Shown piece by piece: positions 1 to 10,400 of a stretch of 26,845 nt of DNA (position 1 is its first letter; every line of letters begins with the position of its first letter). The stretch comes from Chlamydomonas sphaeroides. Lineage: Eukaryota; Chlorophyta; Chlorophyceae; Chlamydomonadales; Chlamydomonadaceae. Location of the stretch: NCBI GenBank assembly GCA_001662425.1, contig BDDC01000430.1:23665-50509 (forward strand), in the 5' to 3' direction. Both the position numbers and the translations under genes were made by a program. Below the pieces are notes generated by a model. The model was not told the origin of the DNA and made no database searches. It was given only the letters and a program-made list of their open reading frames with translations.

Positions 1-352
1 TCGAGCTGGGGCCGAGGTCAGGCAGCACCCCTGGGCCGCTCGCTGCCGCCGTTGCCGCCGCCCCGCGCTCTGCCGCTTTGCCGGGGGTTGCACCCGAGGG
101 GGCGGCGGCCTAGCCCGAGTGCCACCGCAAGGGAGGAGGTGTGCGGGGTGAGGTAGCTGTCGCATGCTGCAGCAGCGGGGGCTGACGGGGGTGCTCGGGG
201 TACTGGGCGGCAGGGACTACGCAACATGGGGGGGGAGGGGGTTCTCCGGCCGCTCGTGGATCGTGGCTTGAGAAAGACTTATATAGCGAATCCATTAAGG
301 ATTTATATACACGGTATGCATGCTGTATATACTACCCATGCAGGTGCCGCAC

Positions 353-383
353 CGTGTGCCGCCGCAGCTCCTGGCGGTAGGCC
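353..383 (-). pseudogene. Decayed copy of a 31-base micro-exon (left-edge gene)
   Basis: On the minus strand these 31 bases match the segment at 478-508 at 28 of 31 positions and would encode AYRQELRRHT. The acceptor position, AG in the other copy, reads CG here, so this copy probably cannot be spliced in. The donor side reads GTGCGG. It may be a dead duplicate exon of a minus-strand gene that leaves the window on the left. No further exon of that gene was recognised, so this is tentative. Confidence 0.25.
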
Positions 384-477
384 CGCAGGACATTGACACT
401 TCAACACTCTATTACGCATCATCATAAAGTATTGTTATTAGATGATATGAGGATATGCATGCAGCCCTACGACTCAC

Positions 478-508
478 CATGTGTCGCCGCAGCTCCTGGC
501 GGTAGCCC
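478..508 (-). other. Possible micro-exon of an unidentified minus-strand gene
   Basis: On the minus strand a CGCAG acceptor is followed by 31 bases that read GYRQELRRHM in one frame and end at a GTGAGT donor. Both splice sites fit those used elsewhere in the window. A near copy lies 125 bases further on at 353-383. The peptide is too short to assign to a family. The parent gene would have to continue beyond position 1, and no upstream exon was found with confidence. Confidence 0.3.
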
Positions 509-562
509 CTGCGCTCGCGGGGTGTGGGCCGGCAGGGTGGGGGGCAGGTGAGTTGAGGCACA

Positions 563-629
563 GGGGCTAGGGGCTAGGGGGGGCTAGGGGGCTAGGGGGC
601 TAGGGGGCTAGGGGGCTAGGGGGCTAGGG
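563..629. repeat. CTAGGGGG minisatellite
   Basis: About eight head-to-tail copies of an 8-base unit, ggggctag, with one shortened and one lengthened unit near the start. It resembles a G-rich telomere-like array but does not match the TTTAGGG or TTTTAGGG plant and algal telomere units. It lies just upstream (minus strand) of the possible micro-exon at 478-508. Confidence 0.85.
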
Positions 630-892
630 CGCGGGAGGAGGCTCAGCCCACAGCCCCGCTTGGGTGCGGCGCGGGCTGCGGCGGCGCCGCACTCAGCCCT
701 GCGCATCGCCATCCCCACCCTCTGCGGCGCGGCACCCGAGCCATCCGCGACAGCAGCACGAAACCCTGCCGTACAGCTGTGCGGCGGCAGGGGCTGAGGG
801 AGGTCTGCAGGCTGCAGCTTGCCTCCCTCTGCCGGCCGTCGCTTCCGAAGTGCTAGAGCGCCGCAGGGGCGCGCCGTGCGTGGTCGCTCGCA

Positions 893-895
<3 letters not shown>

Positions 896-946
<51 letters not shown>
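896..946. repeat. (CA)25 microsatellite
   Basis: An uninterrupted CA dinucleotide run of about 51 bases. It makes open frames on both strands that translate to Thr-His or Cys-Val repeats. These are artefacts of the repeat and not genes. Confidence 0.97.
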
Positions 947-948
<2 letters not shown>

Positions 949-1067
949 GTGTGACGCGCCAGGCCTCGTATCTGAATTGAAAGAGTCCATCAAGTCTATC
1001 CAGGCTCAATCGTCGGCTTGTAGACAGATTCGACACAAGGAAGGGGGGCCGGGCCACGCACGGATCC

Positions 1068-1232
1068 TCACAGCGTGAGCAGCTTGATCTCATCGGTGTT
1101 GGCGCGCCGCTTGGCCGCGGGGCCGGTCGGCAGCTTGGTGGGATGTCGGTGGGGTGCGTGGGGGTGCGCGTGGCTGGGCCGCTCGTGGTGGTGGTGGTGG
1201 TGGTGGTGGTGGTGGCCGCCATGGCTCGCGAC
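1068..1232 (-). CDS. Possible His-rich terminal exon of an unidentified gene
   Basis: The minus strand has a CAG acceptor ending at 1233, preceded by a CTGAC branch-point-like sequence. An open frame of 54 codons follows, ending in TGA at 1068-1070. It encodes VASHGG, then ten His from a (CAC) run, then a His/Pro-rich stretch and a basic tail ending ANTDEIKLLTL. The tail looks more protein-like than the rest and fits the end of a longer minus-strand gene. An ATG twelve bases upstream (1244-1242) would alternatively give a 58-residue stand-alone ORF. No upstream exon was recognised between here and 3148, so function and reality are both uncertain. Confidence 0.3.
   Translation of the reverse strand, partial: VASHGGHHHHHHHHHHERPSHAHPHAPHRHPTKLPTGPAAKRRANTDEIKLLTL
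1185..1215. repeat. (GTG)10 trinucleotide repeat
   Basis: Ten uninterrupted GTG triplets. On the minus strand they lie in the open frame at 1068-1232, where they read as ten consecutive His codons. Confidence 0.95.
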
Positions 1233-1259
1233 CTGCCGGTTCATGTCAGCAGCGGGCAC

Positions 1260-3148
1260 GCGAGGGGCCGGGGGGCAACGAAGTCAGACACGCAGAGGGC
1301 CGATGGTATGAACACCTCGCAATGGAAGAACAGATTGGCAAAGATTTGGGATGCGTATTGCGTCGCACCGCGCACCTCGCTGGCTGAGTTGGGCGACGTG
1401 CTGTTCATTTCGTGTTCCCGGCAGCAAGCTTGTGTGGCCCGCCGGTGACGTGTCTCCACGTTGTTTTCAAGCTAAGCGTGCTGCTATACTGCGCGAGAAC
1501 AGCCGCGCTCAGCCCCGTCATCATGGGGCAGCGGTGCGGCCACGCCGACACGCGACAGCGACAGCGCTGAGCATTCGCACTCTCGTAGTAATCTAGATGT
1601 CATGCAGTTGCGACGAGCAAGGCCGCTGTGCAGCTTAGGATATTGCGGCCGTATCTACAGGCACTAAAGCCGCTGATGCGTTGATGGAAAGGTGAGAGGC
1701 GCAATATATAAGGGATCTGTGGCAGTTTAAGCTAGGCTGGGAAGTTGCAACCTTTTGGGCGGTTCCGGCGGGAAGTCCGTACATTACGGCCACGGCCTGC
1801 CCAACGCTGCCCAACCGCCAGCACCGCACGCCAAGGGCCCACATACTTAGCATCGTAAAGGAGAGGAACCAACGTGCGACATGTGGCAAACTCCACGACA
1901 CGCTTCGGCAGCTTGCAGTCTGCGTGGCGGCCCTAACTGAGCAGGCCGCCGCGCAGCCTCCACATCCCGCCAGAGATTCTGGGCCAGGTGTGCTGTGCTC
2001 CCCCGCCCTGGGTCCTCGTGAAGTGGCGTCGGGGATACAAGCATACGGCACAAGCGAAACCTTCACACGCTGGCACCCCACAAGAGGGTGCTGCCCAGAG
2101 GTCTCCCCTGGCGCTGCCAGCCCTCGAATCTTCTTATGTACCGGTGTCTACCACAGTATCTCAAGCTAGCCAGGTACCTTGAACCCGTTACCGCATACGG
2201 GTGGTCCCTTTCCTGTAGGCAGCGCGCACCTCATGAAGCCCGCCTGTGCCCATGGCGCACGTCCACACACAAGCAGAGACGGGCAATGGTTCTTGGGGAG
2301 GGGTCCACGCCTCCAAGGGGGAGGCCCCCGTGGGGCTTGCCGCTTCGCCCCACACCTCTCCACGGGGTCGCCCCTTTTCGTGCGCGGGGCTGGAATGGGC
2401 CGTAGGGGTATCCGTACGACGGGCCCGCCCCCGCCTCCGGCCCCCCGCTCCAAAGTAAAGCCAAGACGAGCCAAGCACGCGGGGCCGCATTCCCTGCGGT
2501 ACAGCGATTGTTGTCCGCTGGCGCGGACGTACTGCAAAAGCTGCGCACGATAACGTGGACTGACAGGCCCCATCCGGACTGGGAAGAAAGGCCCAGTCCT
2601 TGACATAGGGCTGCCTCCTGCGGCGGCCGGCCGCCCCCACCACTTGAGCTACTTCAAGAGTGGACTGCAGACGCCCCCTGGACTCGGCAGCCGTGCCGTC
2701 ACTACTTGGCCAGGCTAACCCCCGCACTTGAGCGCTGTGCCTTGCTGGCTGAGCTGAAGGCTTTCCTGTCGCATGCCGGGCATGCTCAAACAACGATGTG
2801 TCTCCTGGCAGTCAAGGTGACAGCAGCCCTGGCGTCACCCCAGGGCACCGGTTGCGCCCTCGCGCCGTCCTGCTTTTGCAGTTGTGGAGCACGTACGGGA
2901 GCCCCCATCAGTGAGCACCCTGCCCACCGCACCACGCGGCTCCGCACCCAAGCATCAACCCGCGCGCCGTCCACAGCCGATCCAGCACTCTCGTCTCGGA
3001 CTTGCACGCTGGTTATACAGTAAAGAAGCACTCTCGTCCAGGCCCAGACGCGCCCAAGCCCCACCCGCTTCAGGAGGCGAGGAAATCGGCCCATCCCCTC
3101 CACCTGTTCACCGCGACCGCGACCGCTTTGCGCCCCATGCCCCACCTG
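1260..3148. other. Gene-poor stretch; nothing assignable
   Basis: About 1.9 kb without a recognisable gene. Several open frames of 100-220 codons occur on both strands around 2160-3100, but they overlap one another, lack consistent splice joining and resemble no family I know. Part of it must be the 3' untranslated region of NUF2, which ends at 3149 on the minus strand. No TGTAA-type polyadenylation signal was seen on the minus strand here. Two small hairpins near 2513-2599 are listed separately. Confidence 0.5.
2513..2599. other. Two adjacent stem-loops in gene-free DNA
   Basis: A 6-bp perfect stem with a 4-base loop (gtccgc / gcggac, 2513-2528) is followed by an 8-bp perfect stem with an 8-base loop (ggactggg at 2576-2583, cccagtcc at 2592-2599). 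Such stems are not rare in GC-rich DNA. I found no box C/D, box H/ACA, snRNA or SRP signature, so a structured RNA is only a possibility. Confidence 0.3.
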
Positions 3149-6100
3149 CTAGAGGCCCATGCCCTGAAGCGCCGCCGCCGCCGCCATGGCCTCCGCTCGC
3201 AGGCTGGCCGTGTCCCGGCCCTGCAGCAGGTCCGTGCCATCCTCGCTGTCCATCGCGAAAGAACCGCCGCCGCCGCCGAGACCCAGGTCCAGGGCCTCGG
3301 TGGTCCCCACGGAGGCCGAGGCGGCGCTCGCGCTGGCCACGGCGCCCTCCAGCTGCCGGTTGTAGTCGGCGACCGCCCTGTGATCGGGGGCACGGGCATA
3401 AGGGGCCGCGGTGTGGTGTGGCTTGCAATGCCGGCTCACGGCCAGACATGGCAGCTGCGATGCGCGACAAAGGGTGCGCCGCGCAATGCGGGGCGCGCGT
3501 GCCTGGTACTCTGTGCCGTACCTGCGCAGCATGCCGTACTTGTCCATGACGGCGCGCACGCGTGCATCCTTGTGCGCCGCCACCTCGGACGCGCGCTCGC
3601 GCCAGGCGCGTATCTGCGAATGAACCGCGAGACGGGCAGCGGCAGGGACACACACATCGCCGTGCCGCACCTTGACGTTGCTTTTCCAGCAGCGTTCATG
3701 TGGCTGCTGAGGGTGAGCATGCCGCGACTGCTGTGGCCCCCCGCCAACTGCCATCAGCGAACCGCATAAACCGTGTGCCGCCCGCCTCGTCACCTGCGCC
3801 TCCTGCTCCGCGGCGCGCGCATCGCCGACCGCGTGCTCAGCGGCCACCGCCTCGCGCCGCTTGAGCTGCTCCTCCACCAGCGCCGCGGCCGCCTCCATCT
3901 TCAGGTGCCCCTGAAGTGGCATACGGCATGCGGCATCCAGACCAGTCAAGCGCGCCGAGGGCTCGGATGCGGCCGTATGCTATAGCAGCCTCAGCTGCCG
4001 GCAGCTCCCTCTGCGTCAACCATGCCGGGCATGCGGCGGCGGCCACGTGCGGCCCAGCACCGTCCACTGCAGGGCGGCGCACGCGGCGCTGTTGCGGCCC
4101 GCCCGCGCCGGCCGTCCACTTGCCTGCTGCTGGATGCGGCTGAGCTTGTCCTGTAGCGAGGCCTGCTGCCGGCGTGCGGTCACGTTGGCGGAATCCAGCT
4201 CGCTGAAGCGCCGCTCCTCCGTCGCGATCACCTGCGGTGACGACGCGAGGCAGCACGGACCAGACGGCCAGGTACAGGCAGGGCACATCATGAGGAGCCG
4301 GGACGTGCCAGGCGCGGCGCTTCTGCCTCAGCCAGCACCAGGGCTCGGCCGGCACACTGCGCGCAGCCGGCCGGCCGGCCGCTGCCATGGCCGCACCGGC
4401 CCGCTGTCCTGCGCGCCGCCTCACCTCGCGGGTGTCCTTGGCTGCTGCGCTGACGTCCTTCTTGCGAGCAACCACTCCCTCCAGCTCCTCCTGCAAAGGC
4501 GGGAGCCGAGCGCGTCGCGGGGCAGGACGTGTCATGGTAGGACTCGGTTGCGATGAGCAACAGCGATTTGCACTTGGCCAGGCATGGCGTGGCATGCAAC
4601 GCAAGCGCCAGGGGCGCGCTGCGCGCCGCCTAGCTGAGGGGCGGCCCAAGCTGGCGCGGTGCTCGCGGCCAGCGCACCTGCAGCTTGATGCAGCGCAGCA
4701 GCTCCCGCTCGAACTGCGCAGGGACACGGGGCGCACAGCGACAGCACGCAGCGAACTCTGAGAATCATGGCGCCCACGCTGACCGGCCTCATCCCAGGCC
4801 AGGGCCATGTGCACGACACGGCACGTGTCGCGACACGCGCCGCTGCCACCGGCCGCAGCAGCCCTTGACCCACCTTGGACACGAACTCCAGCTTGCGATC
4901 GTAGTCGTTGGACTCGGAGCACAGCGCTGCGTAGTAGGTGCGCTGCTGCTCGGTGGCGCTGCTGATCTCGGCGATGCTGTTGCGGAAGCGCTCGGGGCTC
5001 TGCGGCGGCAACGCGCGTCAGGGTGGCCCAGCCGGCAGGTCGCAGGCGCCAGCGGCAAGCGTGAGGACAGCACTGCAGGGCCCATGGCGCAGCCCCGCAG
5101 GTCCGCGCCGCGCATTGGTGGCAGCAACGAGTGGCCCCACAAAAGAACACTGTGGCCCTCTGGCGGTGCTGCCGCACCTGCACGATCTGGTCCTGGAGCA
5201 TCTCGGCTTCCGCCTGCATGGTCGACAGCGTGATTTTGGCCTCGGACGCCTGGTCCGTGAGCGTGTTGATGGACGCCTTGAGGTTGCGGACCTGAGGGCA
5301 GGGCGGCGTGGCGACGCGGATCATGGCACTTAGCCCGTGATGAGGACGCGCACGCGCACTGGCCGGGGCACGCTCCCCCGGCAGCGTGGGGACACGGCGG
5401 CAGCGACATCTCGCACGGCTGCTGGGGAGCCTCACCTCGTTCTGCAGGGCCGCCTGCGCCTTGTTGAGCTGCGCGATCTGCCCCGCCGTGGCCGCTGTCT
5501 CCGCCTCGATGGGGCCCACCTCGGCCTGCCGCGATGCGCGCAGCTCCTGCAGCCGCCGCAGCTCGGCCGCCTGCGACATGGAGTGGAACACACCTTGTAA
5601 GCAGCCGCCCGTGTCCCTGCTTCCCTGCATCCGCGCCTTCACCCCCGGCCCGGAGCCTCTTGCTGCTGACCCCGATGCCGTCCCGAGCCCCATCCGCCCT
5701 CGATCGCTCCCTCTTGCCCCGCCTGCTCACGGTCTTTCCGTACTCCGCCGCCAGCGCCTGCTCCGCAGCCACCTTGGCCGCCAGCCCCGCCTCCAGGTCG
5801 TCCACCAGGGCCACCTGGACCGGGGGCCGGGGCCGGGCAGCGAGGGGCGGGCGGGGAGGGGCGTGTGTGGCCACACGTGGGGCCACGGCAGGAGCACCGA
5901 CCACCAGGGCAAACCTGGGAGTGGTGGTAGGTGGCGGGCCAACGTGGGGAGCTTGCGCCATGCGCTCGTGCGCAACTGAGCTGCCGGCGACCGATGAACG
6001 CCCTGCCACTACCGTGACGTGGGCGCCCGCACCTTCTCGTCCCGGAACTTGGCGAAGTTGATGAGTGCGCACAGGTTGCGGCGCAGACGGGCCGGCTCGG

Positions 6101-6842
6101 GCTTGAACAGGTCCTGCGGTGGCGCGGTGTGCAGGGCGTGGAGGAAGGCGAGTGGACACGGCGCAAGCAGCGGGAGCGGGCCGCCTGTAAGCTGCGCCGC
6201 TGCGGTATGGTGCTGGGCTGCGCGCTGGGCTGGGGTGGACTCTCTCGGTCGTCGGCCCTGGGAGGCACGACGGCACGTGGGGGTAGTAGCTCACGTTGAG
6301 GTTGAAGTCCCTGACGCCGCAGATGACCATGAGCTTGGTGAGGTGGCGGAAGAAGTTGGTGGTGGGGATGGACTCATCGTGCAGCTCTGGGTACTCGAAT
6401 ACGCTCAGCGCGCTGAACTTGGGCTGCATCAGCTCTTCCCTGCGCCGAGGGCAGAGGCAGTGCTCGGTTGGTGGACAGCCCAGTTAGCGTGCGGGCGATG
6501 CCCCGGGGGCCTCAAGTCGGCCGCTTCCTGCCCGTTCCTCGAACTGGGTGTGGGAGTTGCATCTTGGCGGCTGTGTCCCCCTCCGGAGGGCTGCTGTTGG
6601 GATCGCGGCCCGGATGTGGGCCAACCCTCTCGGTGCGGTCCATCCCCAGCGTACGCGCAGCGCGCCGGCACCCCGGCGAACCTGCTGATGCCTGTGAGGG
6701 CAATAACGGCCTGCTCATAGTACGGCCGCACGCCCTCGTAGGTGGGCTTGGTGAATTGGTTCACGTCGAGGTAGATTTGAAGGTCCGCCAGGCATTGCTG
6801 GATTTCGTCCGTGCTGAGGTTGGTCGGGAAGCTAAACGACAT
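3149..6842 (-). CDS. NUF2: NUF2, NDC80-complex kinetochore protein
   Basis: Nuf2 pairs with Ndc80 in the four-subunit NDC80 complex that ties kinetochores to spindle microtubules in mitosis. The minus-strand model has 13 exons: 6842-6682, 6439-6295, 6113-6033, 5814-5731, 5570-5436, 5291-5178, 4999-4874, 4713-4678, 4490-4425, 4231-4124, 3910-3794, 3613-3522, 3377-3149. All join in frame to 497 residues plus TAG; animal and fungal Nuf2 have about 450-465. Residues 1-130 form the calponin-homology head, recognised from MSFSFPTNLSTDEIQQCL, from FRHLTKLMVICGVRDF, and from LRRNLCALINFAKFRDEK, which closely resembles the Nuf2 signature. Residues 130-440 are heptad-rich coiled coil; the last 60 are Ala/Gly-rich. 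The start is the first ATG of the CH fold. Intron 10 has a GC donor (CAG|GCAAGT), the only choice that keeps frame. The last two exons are the least constrained by homology. The gene is divergent from the ankyrin gene. Confidence 0.9.
4122..4123 (-). other. GC-type splice donor, NUF2 intron 10
   Basis: On the minus strand the exon ends CAG and the intron begins GCAAGT, the classical minor GC donor. The nearby GT four bases on would shift the frame. The acceptor (TTCAG, ending at 3911) resumes at GHLKMEAAAA in phase 0. Confidence 0.75.
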
Positions 6843-7489
6843 GGCGCCCTCGGCACGGCAAGAGCCCGCGGGCGCGCCTCAGCTGGTGCGTCAATTCAGC
6901 ACGCTTCCAAGCAAGGTATGCAGCTCGTGCAAGGTTGCAGGGCGTCCAGCTTGGTTGTTGCGACGCCGAACGCTGCGGAAAGCTCTTGGAGCCAAGCCGT
7001 GCAGCTCTGGCAAGTCCTTGCAACTGTTGCAATTTTAGAATGTCGTTCGCACGTCCATAATTGTAAAGCCGTGTAGAACGAACGAGGATGCGCAGCGACA
7101 GCTGTGGTGACAGCGCGACTTTTGTTCGGGGCGTTGAAAACGGCAGGCAAAGATTTGGCTATTTTGAATATGATACGGCCGCAGAATAGCCCTGGCACCA
7201 ATGGCTCTGGCAGTCGTCGGGGGCACGTACCAGCTACCCACCCGCCCCCGCCCCCCGGGAATTGTTTCTGACCCCCGTCGCCAAGCCTTGCTATCGCATT
7301 ATCGCATACTGCCAACACCCCCCATTACCAAGCGACAGGCTTCGCTGTACCCCACACCCTCGCTCTTGCTTCCCTCAAAACGATCCCATGCACCGCCTCG
7401 TATAACCCGAGGCACGCTACGATACTTGTGATATATCACTGCTGAGCGCAAAAGCAACCTAGTGACTGTGCAGTGTGACACTCTGCACC
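6843..7489. promoter_or_regulatory. Divergent promoter region, NUF2 / ankyrin gene
   Basis: These 647 bases separate two start codons facing away from each other and must hold both promoters and both 5' untranslated regions. The centre (about 7040-7180) and the ankyrin side are AT-richer than the genes. Near the ankyrin start there is a 12-base palindrome, gtgatatatcac (7428-7439), and a cctcg / cgagg inverted repeat around GTATAAC (7396-7412) that could be TATA-like. No cell-cycle element was identified with confidence. Confidence 0.55.
7468..7488 (+). promoter_or_regulatory. Inverted repeat touching the ankyrin start codon
   Basis: gtgcag (7468-7473) and ctgcac (7483-7488) are exact inverted repeats, with further partial pairing inside. 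The second arm ends one base before the ATG at 7490. In an mRNA it would place a small hairpin against the start codon. This is seen in the sequence; any effect on translation is inference. Confidence 0.4.
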
Positions 7490-10400
7490 ATGCCGGTTGC
7501 TGAATTCGTCAAAGAGATTGAGGCAAAGAAGCTAACAGCAGTACAAGCGCGACTGAAGAAAGAGAAGGCAACGCAGAAGGTCGTTGATACCAAAGCGCCC
7601 GGGAAGCACCACACGCTTCTGCACCACGCAGTGAAAGCTGGCGATGCAGCGATTGTGGAAGCCTTGCTCGGAGCCGCGGCGGACGTGGCCGCCCCAGACC
7701 ATGAAGATTCGACAGCACTGCACTGGGCGGCACGGCAGGAAGCTGGTGCCAAGATCGCGGGTGTGACATGCCGCATGTCCCCGACGCCGCTGTGCAGCCG
7801 ACGGCCCATCACAACACACTGCCAGCCACACCTGGCCCAGGTCCCTCACACCTCAGCCCAAGGGTCCAATGCAAAGCTGGAGTCTACCCCTCACCACCCC
7901 CCAACACAACCCACACCGCCGCGTCCACAAACAGCTCACCCACCCGCCGCGTGCCGGGTTCCGCACGCCCGCTCCCCCCGCCCTCTGCCCACCTTCTCCG
8001 CGGCCCCAACTCCCATGCCTGCCAGAGCTGCTCCTCAAGAAGAAGTCCAAGGTGGATGCCGTCAACAAGGCCAAACTAACGCCGCTGCACGTGGCAGTGG
8101 GCTGCGGCGCGCTGCCTGTGGTGGACGTGCTGATCAAGGCAGGGCCGTCGCGTGGGGGCACCGGGCAGGCAGGGAGGGAGGAGGAGGCAGGGAGAGCAGG
8201 GAAACAGAGGCACCAAGGTACAGCAGCACGCTCGCACCTGGCTCGTACCACCAGGCACGCAGGCAGGGCCATGTGCCAGCGCTCGCCACGCCTCCCCACC
8301 CGCCCTCTGGCCCCTCCCGTCCCCTCCGCCCTCAGGCCGGCGCTCCCGTGGACGTCGCTCCCCCCGGCGGCGTGACGCCGCTGCACTGGGCCGTGAGCTG
8401 CTGCTGCGAGGGCGCCCTCAAGCCCTCGGCGCTGCTGGCGGGAGTGGACAAGCTCACGGCGGCGGGTGCGAAGCTGGACGGCAAGGTGGGCGGCAGAGGG
8501 CTCTGGGGGCGGCAGGGGGCTGGGGGCGCTCGGGCTGGGGCCGCTCGGGCTGCGGGTGCTATGGCTGGGGGGCTTCAATGGCCCGGGGAGGCTCCTACGG
8601 TCGGCTGTGGCCGCGTTCGGCGGAGGCAGCAGGGCAGGTCCAAGACAGGGCACGCATGGGGGGAGTGCACCAGGCGCTGCCCCCTGCCTCGCGCCAGCCT
8701 GACCTTGCCCACATGTGCGCTCCCCGCCGGCCAGGACGCCGAGGGCCGCACCCTCCTGCAGCGGCTGGTGGCGGCGGGCCGTGTGGCGGAGGCCATGCAG
8801 CTGCTGGAGCGGCCCGGCTGCGGCCTGGAGACGCCGGTGGGGCCGGGGGGCGCTGCGGCAGGGGCTGCGGTCACCACCGCCACGCAACGGCCCTCCTCGG
8901 CCGCGGCCCGGCCGCCGCCGCTCACTTCACGGCCCTGGCCCTGGCCCCGCAGGACGCGTCTGGACGCACGCTGCTGTGCGCCGTGGTGTCACCGGAGCCG
9001 GGGTCAGGGCAGGCGCTGCCGCCGCAGCAGGCGCTGGCGCTGGTGCGGGAGCTGGTCGCCAAGGGCGCCAGCGCGGACGCGGCGGTAAGCAGCGGCGGCC
9101 GGCCGGCCCGTGCACGCAACCGTGTTGTGCTGTGCGCTGTGCAGCACCGCTGCGCAATGATTGCCGGGCGCTGGCGTTGTACAGCAATCGAGGCCGGGCG
9201 CGGAAGCTGGTAGCCAGGCGCGGGGGACGGCGCGGGCGCGAGAGTAAGTGGGGCTGGGCCGGGCGGCCTGGCCGTAGATCGCGCGCTTGCACCGGGACGC
9301 CGCCGGCCCCGCGCCCGCCCGCACAGGACCCCGCCAGCGCGGACAAGGACACGCCGCTCCACGCCGCCGCGCGCCGCGCCGACCTGCCGCTGGTGGCCGC
9401 GCTGCTGCCGGGCGTCAAGCGCCACTATGGCCGCAACGGCGCCAAGGCCACGGCCGCGGAGCTGGCGCTGCAGGCGCAGCCGCAGCCGCAGCAGCCTGCG
9501 GCCGGCGTGGAGGGGCGTGCGGCGGCGGCGAGCGAGGACGCGGGGCTGGCGGTGGCGCAGGCGCTCGTGGCGGCGGGCGGCGAGCCGGGCGAGGCGGGGC
9601 CGGCGGTGATGAAGGCGGCGGTGGCGCGCAAGGCGGACCGCCTGGCGGCACAGGTGGGCGGCTGTGGGGGCGGGGCAGAGGGCAGCGGGACGTGTGACAC
9701 GTCTGGGACAGGGGGATAGGGTGGGGTTGGGACGCGCGGCGGCAGGCGCACGCAGGGGGAGGGTCGCACTGGAGAGCTCTCGACACCAGCCCCTGGCCAT
9801 GTGAGCAACCCCAGCCACCTACCGCCCCGCCCCCAGCTGGTGGCGCTACTTAAGCCCGCGGCGCTGACGTCGCTGGACCTGGACTTTGAGAGCTTCGTCA
9901 AGCAGGGGCTGGGGCGGGTGAGGAGGGAGGGGAGGCGGGGTTGGGCAGGGCGGGGTGGGGATGAAGAAAATGGGTAGAGGCGGCGGGGGGGGCCGTAAGA
10001 GCCTGGTCGAGCTGGGGCTGGGGCTGGGGCTGGGGGGGGTTGAGCAGAGGGTGGTGCGGGGTTGGGCTGGGCAGGATGGCGGGCCGAGGGGAACCAAGGG
10101 AGCAACACACGGGGGAAGGGCTAGGGTGAGCGTTGCGCTCGCACTAGTACAAACCCCTGTCCCGCCCCCCAACTACCGCCACCTACCTACCTCCGCCCGC
10201 CGCAGGCCGCCATGGCCTACCTGCAGCGCTTCGAGCCCGACAGCCTGGCCGGCGGCGGCTGCGCCGTGGACGACGCGGGCAACACGCAGCTGCACCTGGT
10301 GGCGGAGGGGGGCGCGGCGTACGAGGTGGGTGCTGGGGTCCATGTGTGTGTCCATGTGTGTCCATGTGTGTCCATGTGTGTGCATGTGCGTGTGCGCTGG

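Noticed and set aside
608..1222. Minus-strand 204-codon frame with polyThr and Cys-Val repeats
   Set aside because: It is open only because it crosses the CA and GTG microsatellites; the rest resembles no protein and has no splice support.
2166..2793. Overlapping 100-200-codon frames on both strands
   Set aside because: Mutually overlapping, no family resemblance, and no consistent splice sites; explained by scarcity of stops.
3837..5693. Very long minus-strand frame (618 codons) inside NUF2
   Set aside because: It reads through several introns in a stop-poor GC-rich sequence; only its exon pieces match Nuf2 coiled coil.
8152..9213. Long plus-strand frame inside the ankyrin gene
   Set aside because: Only 8953-9084 of it is an exon; the rest is an off-frame shadow of other exons or intron.
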